Positions 1 to 7,197 of a stretch of DNA of 14,129 bases are shown here, piece after piece. The notes beneath the pieces are model-generated. The model was not told where the DNA came from, made no database searches, and saw nothing but the letters and a program-made list of their open reading frames with translations. Numbering within the stretch: position 1 is the first letter of the stretch; the number at the start of each line of letters is the position of its first letter. This DNA is from an uncultured Porphyromonadaceae bacterium (lineage in GTDB: Bacteria > Bacteroidota > Bacteroidia > Bacteroidales > Muribaculaceae): positions 1-14,129 of the forward strand of contig CAMWRB010000016.1 of the NCBI GenBank assembly GCA_947176545.1. Reading direction: 5' to 3'. Position numbers and translations under genes: made by a program.

Positions 1-14
1 GGATATGGGGGCGT

Positions 15-124
15 GGGCGCACCCGGAGACAAACCGGAGGAGGGAGGGCGCACCCGAAGAGCAACCGGAGCCGGATGGGCGCGCACGGAGAGAAACCGGA
101 GGCGGAGGGCACCCGGAGACAAAC
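15..124. repeat. GC-rich ~31-bp imperfect tandem repeat, about 3.6 copies
   Basis: Four successive copies begin at 15, 46, 77 and 107, a spacing of 31, 31 and 30 bp. The shared core reads GGGCGCACCCGGAGACAAAC followed by CGGAGG, with substitutions in copies 2 and 3 and a 2-bp loss plus truncation in copy 4. There are no spacers between copies, so it is not CRISPR. Composition is far more GC-rich than the flanking sequence. The array may continue to the left of the window. Because the unit is not a multiple of three, it would not encode a simple peptide repeat. Confidence 0.8.
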
Positions 125-125
125 T

Positions 126-133
126 TAATTTTG
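126..133 (+). promoter_or_regulatory. Candidate -7 promoter box upstream of the DUF2130 gene
   Basis: TAATTTTG matches the Bacteroides -7 consensus TAnnTTTG. It sits directly after the GC-rich repeat and 20 bp before the ATG at 154, which would give a leader of only about 16 nt. No TTG-type -33 box is visible, since the expected position falls inside the GC repeat. Weak evidence. Confidence 0.25.
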
Positions 134-153
134 AGAGGATTATTGCTTAAAGG

Positions 154-1602
154 ATGAAAGATATAATATGTCCGCATTGCGGGACGGCATTTCATGTCGA
201 TGAGAGTACTTATCAGACTATAGTATCGCAGGTGCGCAATCATATGTTCGAGGAGGAGCTGGAGAGCCGTGCGCGCAGTATCGCCGAGCAATATAAGTCG
301 AGGGAGGAGACTGAGAGACTTAGGGCGGAAAAGGAGTTTGAGGCACAGCTGATGAAAAGCAAGCACGATTACGAGGCTAAGCTGGTGAAAAGTGAGCGCG
401 ATTATGAGGCGCAGCTTGCTTCCAGGGAGAAGAGTGTCACAGAGCTTGCGGGAGAGGTGTCGAGGTTGAAAAGTGCTCTTGAGACCTACGAGTCGCGCAA
501 GGATGCTGACCTGAAAGCTTTGGAGGCGCGTAAATCGATGGAGCTGTCCGAGGCTCTGGTTGAGAGAGACAAGAGAATAACGGAACTCGAGCAGGCCGCA
601 GCTACACGCGACGCGGAGCATAAGATGGAGTTGCTGCAGGTGGAAAACAATGCAAGAAGCAGCCTGCAGGAGCGGGAGCATGAAGTGTCAGTTCTGAAAG
701 CGGAATTGAATAATGAGAGACTGAGTGCTGAAAACCGTGAGAATCAGTTGCGTGAGCATCATAAGCTGCAGCTTGAGGATAAACAGGCCGAGATAGAGCG
801 GCTTCGGGACTTCAAGTTGCGTCAGTCAACCAAGATGGTCGGCGAGACATTGGAGCAGCACTGTTACACCCTGTTTGCTCAGGCGCAGAGCATGGGCCTC
901 TATCCCGACGCATATTTTGATAAGGATAACACGGTGGTTGATGGTACGAAAGGTGACTTTGTCTTCCGTGATTATATTGAGGGTCATGAGTATGTGTCGG
1001 TGATGTTCGAGATGAAAAACGAGGTCGACACCACGGCGACCAAGCATCGTAATGATGATTTTCTGGACAAACTCGACAAGGACCGGACCAAGAAGGGATG
1101 CGAGTATGCCGTACTGGTGTCGATGCTTGAGCAGGGTAACGAGCTTTATGATGCCGGAATAGTGGACAAGAGTCATCGTTATCCCAAGATGCTGGTGATA
1201 CGTCCTCAGTTTTTCATGCCGGTGCTTCGCATAATCACCGAGGGGAGCCGCAAGGGGTATATGGAGAAGCAGAGTGTAATACGGGAATTGGAACAGGCAC
1301 GTAACGAGAGTCTTGACCTGAGCCGGTTTCAGGATAAGCTCGATAAGGTTAAGAGTGCGCTGAACAGCAACTATGAGGCGGCTCACAAGAAGTTTGTGAT
1401 GGCGACGGAGGGTATAGACAAGGCAATCGAGGCTCTGGAGAAGCAGATAGTCAATCTGCGCAAGATAAAGTCAAACTTTGAGTCGTCGGAACAAAAGCTG
1501 TTGAAAGCCGCACAGCTCGGTGAGGAGGACCTGACAATCCGCAAGCTTACATACGGGAATCCGACAGTGCGCAAGATGATGGATGAGGCCGACAAGTCGT
1601 AA
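154..1602 (+). CDS. DUF2130 (COG4487) coiled-coil protein, possible PD-(D/E)XK nuclease fold
   Basis: This 482-residue protein has no established function that I know of. The N-terminus carries a single CPHCG knuckle (C6, C9), as is usual for the family. Residues about 30-225 are a long charged coiled coil with three tandem 11-residue repeats (61-93). The conserved DUF2130 region spans about 225-365, and a second short coil covers about 372-450. Inside the conserved region, G230-x3-E234, D268 in KGDFVF and E286-x-K288 in FEMKNE are spaced like a restriction-endonuclease-like active site; that reading is my inference. There is no signal peptide or membrane segment, so it is probably cytoplasmic. 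The start at 154 follows AAAGG and places the knuckle at the extreme N-terminus as expected. It is transcribed in the same direction as the polysaccharide operon but is separated from it by 199 bp and probably not part of it. Confidence 0.85.
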   Translation: MKDIICPHCGTAFHVDESTYQTIVSQVRNHMFEEELESRARSIAEQYKSREETERLRAEKEFEAQLMKSKHDYEAKLVKSERDYEAQLASREKSVTELAGEVSRLKSALETYESRKDADLKALEARKSMELSEALVERDKRITELEQAAATRDAEHKMELLQVENNARSSLQEREHEVSVLKAELNNERLSAENRENQLREHHKLQLEDKQAEIERLRDFKLRQSTKMVGETLEQHCYTLFAQAQSMGLYPDAYFDKDNTVVDGTKGDFVFRDYIEGHEYVSVMFEMKNEVDTTATKHRNDDFLDKLDKDRTKKGCEYAVLVSMLEQGNELYDAGIVDKSHRYPKMLVIRPQFFMPVLRIITEGSRKGYMEKQSVIRELEQARNESLDLSRFQDKLDKVKSALNSNYEAAHKKFVMATEGIDKAIEALEKQIVNLRKIKSNFESSEQKLLKAAQLGEEDLTIRKLTYGNPTVRKMMDEADKS

Positions 1603-1801
1603 GGTGCCTGTACGATGCACGGTGCTGTAGATGTAATTAAGGCGTAGCCGATGTGATTAAGATGAAATTGTTGAAATTAATGTTGTTAAAATGATAATAT
1701 AGGTAGATAAATGAAAGATTATCGGGATTTTTTTGTAAATTTGCATAAATAGCCTGACATGAGTGAAACATGATAGGATGGGCTGTAAAAATTGAATTAT
1801 T
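1603..1801. other. 199-bp AT-rich intergenic region before the polysaccharide operon
   Basis: No gene is visible here. The 5' part has a weak GTGC/GCAC hairpin (1604-1620) without a following T-run, so it is not a convincing terminator. Two near-identical 12-mers, GATGTAATTAAG at 1630 and GATGTGATTAAG at 1650, lie exactly 20 bp apart, about two helical turns, which could suit a dimeric regulator. They are followed by AT-rich DNA, a T-run at 1728-1734 and a -7 box candidate at 1736. Confidence 0.6.
1736..1743 (+). promoter_or_regulatory. Candidate -7 box of the polysaccharide operon promoter
   Basis: TAAATTTG followed by C matches the Bacteroides primary-sigma consensus TAnnTTTG. It lies 58 bp before the first gene of the operon (ATG at 1802), predicting a leader of roughly 55 nt. 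A good TTG -33 box is not evident at the usual distance, so the promoter may be weak or activator-dependent. Confidence 0.5.
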
Positions 1802-2533
1802 ATGTGGCCATTTGTAAAGAAAAAGAGTCCGTTGATAAGTTCGGGCATCATGCAGGGCATGACTGACTGGCATTCACATATATTACCCGGTGTGGATGAT
1901 GGAATACAAACCCGTGAGAGTGCATTGGAAGTATTGAAATCGTATGAATCGATGGGTGTTCGTAAGGTATGGCTTACTCCTCATATCATGGAGGATTATC
2001 CCAACGAGACAGCAGATTTGCGCGCACGTTTTGAAGAATTGAAATCGGAATGGAAGGGAAATATCGAGTTGAGGCTTGCAGCCGAGAATATGCTGGACAA
2101 TCTGTTTGAGGAGCGTCTTGAAGCCGGAGACCTTCTGCCGATAGGTGATGACGGCCGCTATCTGCTTGTGGAGACCTCATACTACAATCCTCCTTATAAT
2201 TTCGACGAGTTGCTGGAGCGCGTGTTCAAGGCCGGCTATTTTCCGTTGTTGGCCCATCCGGAGCGTTACAGATATATGAAGGAGGCGGACTATAAGCGAT
2301 TGAAGAGCCGCGGAGTGCTGTTTCAGACCAATGTGCTCTCTTCTGTGGGCGGATACGGCGAGACAGCACGCAAGAAGGCGGAGTGGTTGCTCAAGGAGGG
2401 TATGATAGATGCAGTAGGCACGGATGTGCATAAACTGTCACGTATGCAGCGCTATCTGGAGGAGCCGGTTCAGAAGAAAGACCATCTGGAGCGCCTGATG
2501 GATGTGGCGAAAGCCCCGAAATTAGAATCGTAA
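1802..2533 (+). CDS. CpsB/YwqE-type PHP-domain protein-tyrosine phosphatase
   Basis: This 243-residue protein belongs to the metal-dependent PHP phosphatase family that dephosphorylates bacterial tyrosine kinases controlling polysaccharide chain length and export (CpsB in Streptococcus, YwqE in Bacillus). The metal ligands are visible in order: H24 and H26 in DWHSHILPGVDDG, H61 in LTPH, E95 in AAEN, H152 in AHPER, and D208 with H210 in GTDVH. The length is normal for the family. The basic N-terminus MWPFVKKK is not a signal peptide, so the enzyme should be cytosolic. The start at 1802 is kept because it gives the usual short extension before the DWHSH motif; no Shine-Dalgarno site is obvious. 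It is the first gene of the operon and ends 6 bp before the next one. Its usual partner, a Wzc-like kinase, is not in the window. Confidence 0.9.
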   Translation: MWPFVKKKSPLISSGIMQGMTDWHSHILPGVDDGIQTRESALEVLKSYESMGVRKVWLTPHIMEDYPNETADLRARFEELKSEWKGNIELRLAAENMLDNLFEERLEAGDLLPIGDDGRYLLVETSYYNPPYNFDELLERVFKAGYFPLLAHPERYRYMKEADYKRLKSRGVLFQTNVLSSVGGYGETARKKAEWLLKEGMIDAVGTDVHKLSRMQRYLEEPVQKKDHLERLMDVAKAPKLES

Positions 2534-2538
2534 GGAGG
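2533..2538 (+). promoter_or_regulatory. AGGAGG ribosome-binding site, unusually close to the start
   Basis: A perfect Shine-Dalgarno core overlaps the stop codon of the phosphatase gene and stands 1 nt before the ATG at 2540. Strong SD sites are uncommon in Bacteroidota, and this spacing is shorter than the usual 5-9 nt. It may serve to re-initiate ribosomes finishing the upstream gene. Confidence 0.45.
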
Positions 2539-2539
2539 T

Positions 2540-3610
2540 ATGTCAATTTATTCAGAGGTGATAGATATCGAACGGCAGAGCAACGGACTCCGGATATTGA
2601 TAGCCGGTGGTGCCGGATTTATCGGGAGCGCCCTTGGTGCCGCTTTGGCCGGCAACGGACATACGGTATTGTCAATAGATAATATCAACGATTATTATTC
2701 TCCTCAGTATAAGTTGCACCGTCTGGAGCGTGACGGCTTCGCGGCAGCCGACATCGCCGGGTGTGTCTCCGCGCCCGGTGTGACTGTGGCACGGAGCGAG
2801 ACGCAGCCGACCCACTATTTCAGTTGTGTGGATATATGTGAGGCGTCGATGCTCGATGAGGTGTCCGGATTCGAACCGGACGTTGTTGTCAATCTTGCGG
2901 CTCAGCCGGGTGTGCGATTCACTCAGCTTCATCCGATGTCGGCAATACGCAATAACATTATCGGTTTCTTCAACCTGATAGAGTTCACGCGGAGTTCGAC
3001 GGCCTGTCGTCTGCTCTATGCGTCAAGCAGTTCGGTCTACGGCAATAATGTGACGTTACGATACAGCGAGTCGGATAATTGTAACGACCCGCTTTCGCTG
3101 TATGCGGCTACCAAGCTGTGTGATGAGGCGATAGCGGCGGCTTACAGCAACTCGTATGGTCTGGATACAATCGGAGTGAGGATGTTTTCGGTCTATGGCC
3201 CGTGGGGGCGTCCGGATATGGCTCCGTTAATCTTTACCGACTCCATCACCCGCGGACGTCTCATCGAACTCTACAGCGGAGGTATGCAGACGCGCGACTT
3301 CACGTATATCGATGATGTAGTCGAGAGTCTGTGCCGTCTGGTGATGCTGCCTGTCACGGCCGGCCACCATGAGTTGTACAATATCGGCTCGGGCAATCCG
3401 GTGCGCGTGTGTGAATTGCTGTCAATGATAGAGCGCAAACTGGGTATAAAGGCAAATTATGTCAATGCCCCGGAGCAGCATATCGAGGCCCGGCACACAT
3501 ACGCGGACACATCCAAACTGCTCGTCACCACCGGCTATGAGCCTCACACACCGCTTGAGGATGGGATAGACGCCATGCTGAGATGGTACCAGTCATACAC
3601 ACCGCATTGA
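2540..3610 (+). CDS. NAD-dependent epimerase, UDP-glucuronate 4-epimerase-like (extended SDR)
   Basis: This 356-residue extended short-chain dehydrogenase probably interconverts UDP-glucuronate and UDP-galacturonate in the cytosol to supply a nucleotide sugar for the glycan. The NAD-binding loop GGAGFIG lies at 23-29, the ASSSSVYG segment at 161-168 supplies the catalytic Ser, and Y188-x3-K192 (YAATK) is the catalytic pair. The stretches [11 protein letters not shown] (218-228) and RDFTYIDD (252-259) are typical of UDP-GlcA epimerases. The QPGVR loop (122-126) differs slightly from the common QAGVR, so related substrates remain possible. There is an unusual tail of about 17 residues before the first beta strand. 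AGGAGG ends only 1 nt before the ATG at 2540, which is closer than optimal, so the true start is not certain; GTG at 2558 is the only other early choice. Confidence 0.8.
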   Translation: MSIYSEVIDIERQSNGLRILIAGGAGFIGSALGAALAGNGHTVLSIDNINDYYSPQYKLHRLERDGFAAADIAGCVSAPGVTVARSETQPTHYFSCVDICEASMLDEVSGFEPDVVVNLAAQPGVRFTQLHPMSAIRNNIIGFFNLIEFTRSSTACRLLYASSSSVYGNNVTLRYSESDNCNDPLSLYAATKLCDEAIAAAYSNSYGLDTIGVRMFSVYGPWGRPDMAPLIFTDSITRGRLIELYSGGMQTRDFTYIDDVVESLCRLVMLPVTAGHHELYNIGSGNPVRVCELLSMIERKLGIKANYVNAPEQHIEARHTYADTSKLLVTTGYEPHTPLEDGIDAMLRWYQSYTPH

Positions 3611-3651
3611 TAAATATTAATGGTAAAAAGCTTCGAAGATTATATAAAAGC

Positions 3652-4740
3652 ATGAAGAGGGCACTAATCACCGGCGTGACCGGTCAGGATGGGTCATATC
3701 TGGCAGAATTTCTGCTTGAGAAGGGTTATGATGTCCACGGCACAATCCGCCGTTCATCAACAGATTACCGTGAGCGTATAGCTCATCTGGAGGGTCATCC
3801 GCACTTTCATCTGCACTATGCCGACATGACCGACTCGATGAGTCTGGTAAAGGTCGTGTCGAGGGTTCGTCCCGACGAAATCTATAATCTGGCGGCCCAG
3901 AGCCACGTCCAGGTCAGCTTTGATGTGCCGGAATACACGGCCAACACCGATGCTACCGGTACGTTGCGTATACTTGAAGCCGTGAGAACGGCCGGACTTG
4001 AGAAGAGTTGCCGTATATATCAGGCTTCCACATCCGAACTATACGGCAAGGTAGAGGAAGTTCCTCAGAATGAGAACACTCCGTTTCACCCCTACAGTCC
4101 GTACGCCGTGGCTAAGCTGTACGGCTACTGGATAGTCAAGGAATATCGCGAGGCATACGGTATGTATTGCTGTTCGGGCATCCTGTTCAACCATGAGAGC
4201 GAACGCCGCGGTGAGACCTTCGTGACCCGCAAGATAACCCTTGCAGCCGCGCGTATAGCTCAGGGAAAGCAGGATAAACTCTATCTGGGCAATCTGTCGT
4301 CACTGCGTGACTGGGGATATGCCAAGGATTACGTGGAGTGCATGTGGCTGATACTTCAACAGCCGGTGGCCGAGGATTATGTCATAGCGACCGGTGTGCA
4401 GCACAGTGTTCGCGAGTTTGCCACGTTAGCGTTCCATTATGCCGGAATAGAGCTGATATGGGAGGGTGAAGGCGAAAATGAAAAAGGTATAGATGCGGCC
4501 ACGGGGCGTGTACTTGTGGAGGTGTCTCCGGACTTCTACCGTCCGACGGATGTCGTCAATCTGTGGGGAGACCCGACCAAGGCGAGAGCCAAACTGGGCT
4601 GGAATCCGCAGAAGACATCGTTCGAAGAGCTTGTGAGGAAGATGGTAGAGGCCGATATGGCGAAGGTAGCAGTGGAGCGTGCCTCGGAACATGTTCAGAC
4701 CAATCTTGTGGAATATCTTGAAAAGGGGATAGTGAAATGA
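3652..4740 (+). CDS. gmd: GDP-mannose 4,6-dehydratase
   Basis: Gmd dehydrates GDP-D-mannose to GDP-4-keto-6-deoxymannose, the first committed step to GDP-L-fucose. I choose the start at 3652 (MKRALITG, 362 residues) instead of the in-frame ATG at 3583, because the latter overlaps the epimerase gene and adds 23 residues absent from the family. The dinucleotide loop GVTGQDG is at 8-14. The catalytic set T127, E129 (ASTSELYG) and Y151-x3-K155 (YAVAK) is intact, and [11 protein letters not shown] (180-190) is the family signature near the active site and tetramer interface. Segments at about 270-320 match Bacteroides-type Gmd. A 41-bp AT-rich gap separates it from the epimerase gene, and its stop overlaps the fcl start. 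GDP-mannose synthesis genes are not in the window. Confidence 0.96.
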   Translation: MKRALITGVTGQDGSYLAEFLLEKGYDVHGTIRRSSTDYRERIAHLEGHPHFHLHYADMTDSMSLVKVVSRVRPDEIYNLAAQSHVQVSFDVPEYTANTDATGTLRILEAVRTAGLEKSCRIYQASTSELYGKVEEVPQNENTPFHPYSPYAVAKLYGYWIVKEYREAYGMYCCSGILFNHESERRGETFVTRKITLAAARIAQGKQDKLYLGNLSSLRDWGYAKDYVECMWLILQQPVAEDYVIATGVQHSVREFATLAFHYAGIELIWEGEGENEKGIDAATGRVLVEVSPDFYRPTDVVNLWGDPTKARAKLGWNPQKTSFEELVRKMVEADMAKVAVERASEHVQTNLVEYLEKGIVK

Positions 4741-5684
4741 TGGAGAAAGATGCGAAGATATATGTAGCCGGTCACCGCGGAATGGTCGGGTCGGCCATAG
4801 TCCGTGAACTGAAACGTCAGGGGTATACGAACATAGTGACACGCACTCACGCGGAGCTTGACTTGACGTGTCAGAGGGATGTAGATGAGTTTTTTGAAGC
4901 CGAACGTCCTGAATATGTGTTTCTGGCTGCAGCCAAGGTCGGAGGAATAGGTGCGAACGCGGCTTATCCCGCCGACTTCATGTGGATAAACATGACTCTG
5001 GAGATGAATGTCATCCACTCGGCGTGGCGTCACGGTGTGAAGAAACTGGAGTTTCTCGGTTCGAGTTGCATCTATCCCCGTTTGGCTCCCCAGCCGATGC
5101 GTGAGGATTGTCTGCTGACAAGCGCGCTTGAGCAGACGAACGAAGCGTATGCGCTGGCCAAGATTTCCGGTCTTAAATATTGCGAGTATCTCAACCGTCA
5201 GTACGGCACGGACTATATATCAGTGATGCCGACCAATCTTTACGGTCCCAACGACAATTATCATCCTGAGAACAGCCATGTGTTGCCGGCTCTGATACGC
5301 CGCTTTCACGAGGCGAAGGAGGATGGTCTGGAGAGTGTGACATGCTGGGGTGACGGCTCGCCGCTGCGCGAATTCCTGTATGTCGATGATTTGGCCAACC
5401 TGTGTGTCTTTCTTATGAATAATTATTCCGGCAATGAGACAGTCAATGCCGGTACGGGCAAGGAATTGACGATAAGGGAACTGACCGAGATTGTGGCGCG
5501 TGTCACGGGATATGAGGGGAGGATAGAATGGGATACGACCAAGCCGAACGGCACCCCGCGCAAGCTGCTGGATGTGTCAAAGGCTGCGGGATTGGGCTGG
5601 CGTTACCGCACGGAGCTTGAGGAGGGTATACGCCTGGCTTACGCCGACTTTCTGAGCCGTCAGACAACCGGCGGCATTTCTTAG
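4737..5684 (+). CDS. fcl: GDP-L-fucose synthase
   Basis: Fcl (WcaG) epimerises the Gmd product at C3 and C5 and reduces C4 with NADPH to give GDP-L-fucose. It has 315 residues, normal for the family. The nucleotide loop GHRGMVG lies at 12-18. The catalytic residues S109 and C111 (GSSCIYP), Y138 with K142 (YALAK) and H180 (NSHVLPAL) are all present in the expected order. The start is written ATGATG: the first ATG (4737) overlaps the gmd stop, and the second (4740) is equally possible, removing one Met. The overlap implies translational coupling, matching the strict succession of the two reactions. The next gene follows after 17 bp. Confidence 0.96.
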   Translation: MMEKDAKIYVAGHRGMVGSAIVRELKRQGYTNIVTRTHAELDLTCQRDVDEFFEAERPEYVFLAAAKVGGIGANAAYPADFMWINMTLEMNVIHSAWRHGVKKLEFLGSSCIYPRLAPQPMREDCLLTSALEQTNEAYALAKISGLKYCEYLNRQYGTDYISVMPTNLYGPNDNYHPENSHVLPALIRRFHEAKEDGLESVTCWGDGSPLREFLYVDDLANLCVFLMNNYSGNETVNAGTGKELTIRELTEIVARVTGYEGRIEWDTTKPNGTPRKLLDVSKAAGLGWRYRTELEEGIRLAYADFLSRQTTGGIS

Positions 5685-5701
5685 ACTCCCGGAGAGGTGT
5701 C

Positions 5702-7174
5702 ATGTCACAGTCACTCGGTCACCGGACTCTGCGCGGAGTGGTATGGAGCTTTGTAGAGCGTTTCTCATCGCAGGCCATAGGATTTGTCGTCATCCTGATA
5801 ATGGCCCGTCTTCTGACTCCGTCGGATTACGGTCTTGTCGGTATGCTCACCATCTTCATACAGTTAGGGAGCACACTGTGTGACTCCGGTACATCGCAGG
5901 CATTAATCCGCCTGCGTGACCGTACAGAGTCGGATATCACCACGGTCTTCTGTTTCAATATAGCTTTCGGCGGAGTGTTGTATCTTCTGCTTTGGATTCT
6001 TGCACCTCATATAGCCGCATATTATTCGGAACCGTCATTGTGCGGGCTGGCGCGCGTGACGGGTCTGCTCATCCCCGTATCCTCCCTGATGGTCGTTCAG
6101 AAAGCGTTGCTGACGAGCGACATGGACTTCAAGACGCAGACACGCGCCTCGCTGGTGGCGCAATCAGTCAGCGGTGTCGCCGGCATATACATGGCCTATA
6201 CCGGTCTGGGTGTATGGTCGATAGTATATTATCAGTTGGGAGCGCAGTCGCTGTTATGCCTGATGTTATGGGTATTGAGGGGATGGAGGCCACGCGGCGG
6301 CTTTTCGGTCGGGTCATTTCGCGCGCTGTTCGGTTTCTGTTCACGTCTCGGCGTCGCCGACATACTTGACATACTCTACCGCAACATCTATCTGCTCGTG
6401 ATAGGCAAGGTGTACCGGGCCGCGGATTTGGGTTATTTCACCCGTGCGCAGCAAATCGGCGGTTTCCTGTCGGCCAATGTTTCGTTTATAGTGCATAGGG
6501 TATCATATCCCTCATTGTGCGGCGTGCGCGATGACATGAGCCGCCTGCAGCGCAATTATATGCTGATGCTGAGCGTGTCGTCTATCTTTATTTTTCCGAT
6601 AATGTGGGGGATAACAGTCATGTCCCGTGATGTCGTGGAGTTGCTGTTGGGTCAGAAATGGATGTATGTATCGGTATTGCTGCCGATACTGTGCCTCGGC
6701 TTCATGTGGCATCATGTGCAGAGTCTCAACATCCAGCTGCTCCAGATATTCGGTCGCGGTGACCTGTATCTGAGAGTTGAGATTATCAAAAAAATCGGGG
6801 GACTTTGCCTTCTTGCGGTGTCGGTATCATACGGATTGCCGGCGATGTGCTGGAGTTTTGTGGGTGCGAGTCTGTTCTCGATAGTGTGCAACACATGGTA
6901 CAGCGGGCGTCTCTTCGGTCTCGGTCTGTGGCGTCAGTTAAAGCGGGTCGGACCCACATTTATAGCGGCCGGTGTGTCGGCCTTTGCCGGTATGATGGTG
7001 TCGAAGTTCGGTCTGAATGCATGGATACGTCTTATTATAGAGCTGACCGTGGAGTTCACGCTGTTCGGATGTTGGATTTTATTTTATCGCCGTAGTGATA
7101 TATTACCGGTGTATGATTATCTTTGCAGTCGAGGTAAGGGAATGAAACATCCTCCCGAATCGAGAAGAGAGTGA
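5702..7174 (+). CDS. Wzx-type polysaccharide flippase, MOP superfamily (WzxC/TuaB-like)
   Basis: This 490-residue integral membrane protein should flip undecaprenyl-diphosphate-linked oligosaccharide across the inner membrane. I see about 12-14 hydrophobic helices from residue ~12 to ~462, split by cytoplasmic loops rich in R and K, as in the MOP exporter superfamily. ARLLTPSDYGLVGM (35-48) and ADLGYFTRAQQ (241-251) are typical of the WzxC/TuaB branch. The C-terminal ~28 residues are polar and cytoplasmic. The start at 5702 is supported by GGAGAGG at 5690-5696. It lies between nucleotide-sugar genes and the polymerase gene, the usual place for a flippase. The transported glycan cannot be read from the sequence. 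Confidence 0.88.
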   Translation: MSQSLGHRTLRGVVWSFVERFSSQAIGFVVILIMARLLTPSDYGLVGMLTIFIQLGSTLCDSGTSQALIRLRDRTESDITTVFCFNIAFGGVLYLLLWILAPHIAAYYSEPSLCGLARVTGLLIPVSSLMVVQKALLTSDMDFKTQTRASLVAQSVSGVAGIYMAYTGLGVWSIVYYQLGAQSLLCLMLWVLRGWRPRGGFSVGSFRALFGFCSRLGVADILDILYRNIYLLVIGKVYRAADLGYFTRAQQIGGFLSANVSFIVHRVSYPSLCGVRDDMSRLQRNYMLMLSVSSIFIFPIMWGITVMSRDVVELLLGQKWMYVSVLLPILCLGFMWHHVQSLNIQLLQIFGRGDLYLRVEIIKKIGGLCLLAVSVSYGLPAMCWSFVGASLFSIVCNTWYSGRLFGLGLWRQLKRVGPTFIAAGVSAFAGMMVSKFGLNAWIRLIIELTVEFTLFGCWILFYRRSDILPVYDYLCSRGKGMKHPPESRRE

Positions 7175-7197
7175 GACTCTAAATCTGACACTTATCG

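Noticed and set aside
15..124. CRISPR array suggested by the ~31-bp unit length
   Set aside because: The copies are contiguous without spacers, are imperfect and have no cas genes nearby.
826..1386. 186-residue open frame on the minus strand inside the DUF2130 gene
   Set aside because: It lies antisense to a clear family member, shows no recognisable motif and is rich in L, H and I, as expected for a shadow frame.
1603..1625. Terminator hairpin after the DUF2130 gene
   Set aside because: Only four base pairs (GTGC/GCAC) around a 9-nt loop and no T-run follow it.
3583..3651. N-terminal extension of Gmd from the ATG at 3583
   Set aside because: It overlaps the end of the epimerase gene, and the extra 23 residues do not belong to the Gmd family; MKRALITG at 3652 is the natural start.
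5992..6369. 125-residue plus-strand frame nested in the flippase gene
   Set aside because: It overlaps transmembrane-coding sequence in another frame and lacks any family resemblance or start signal.
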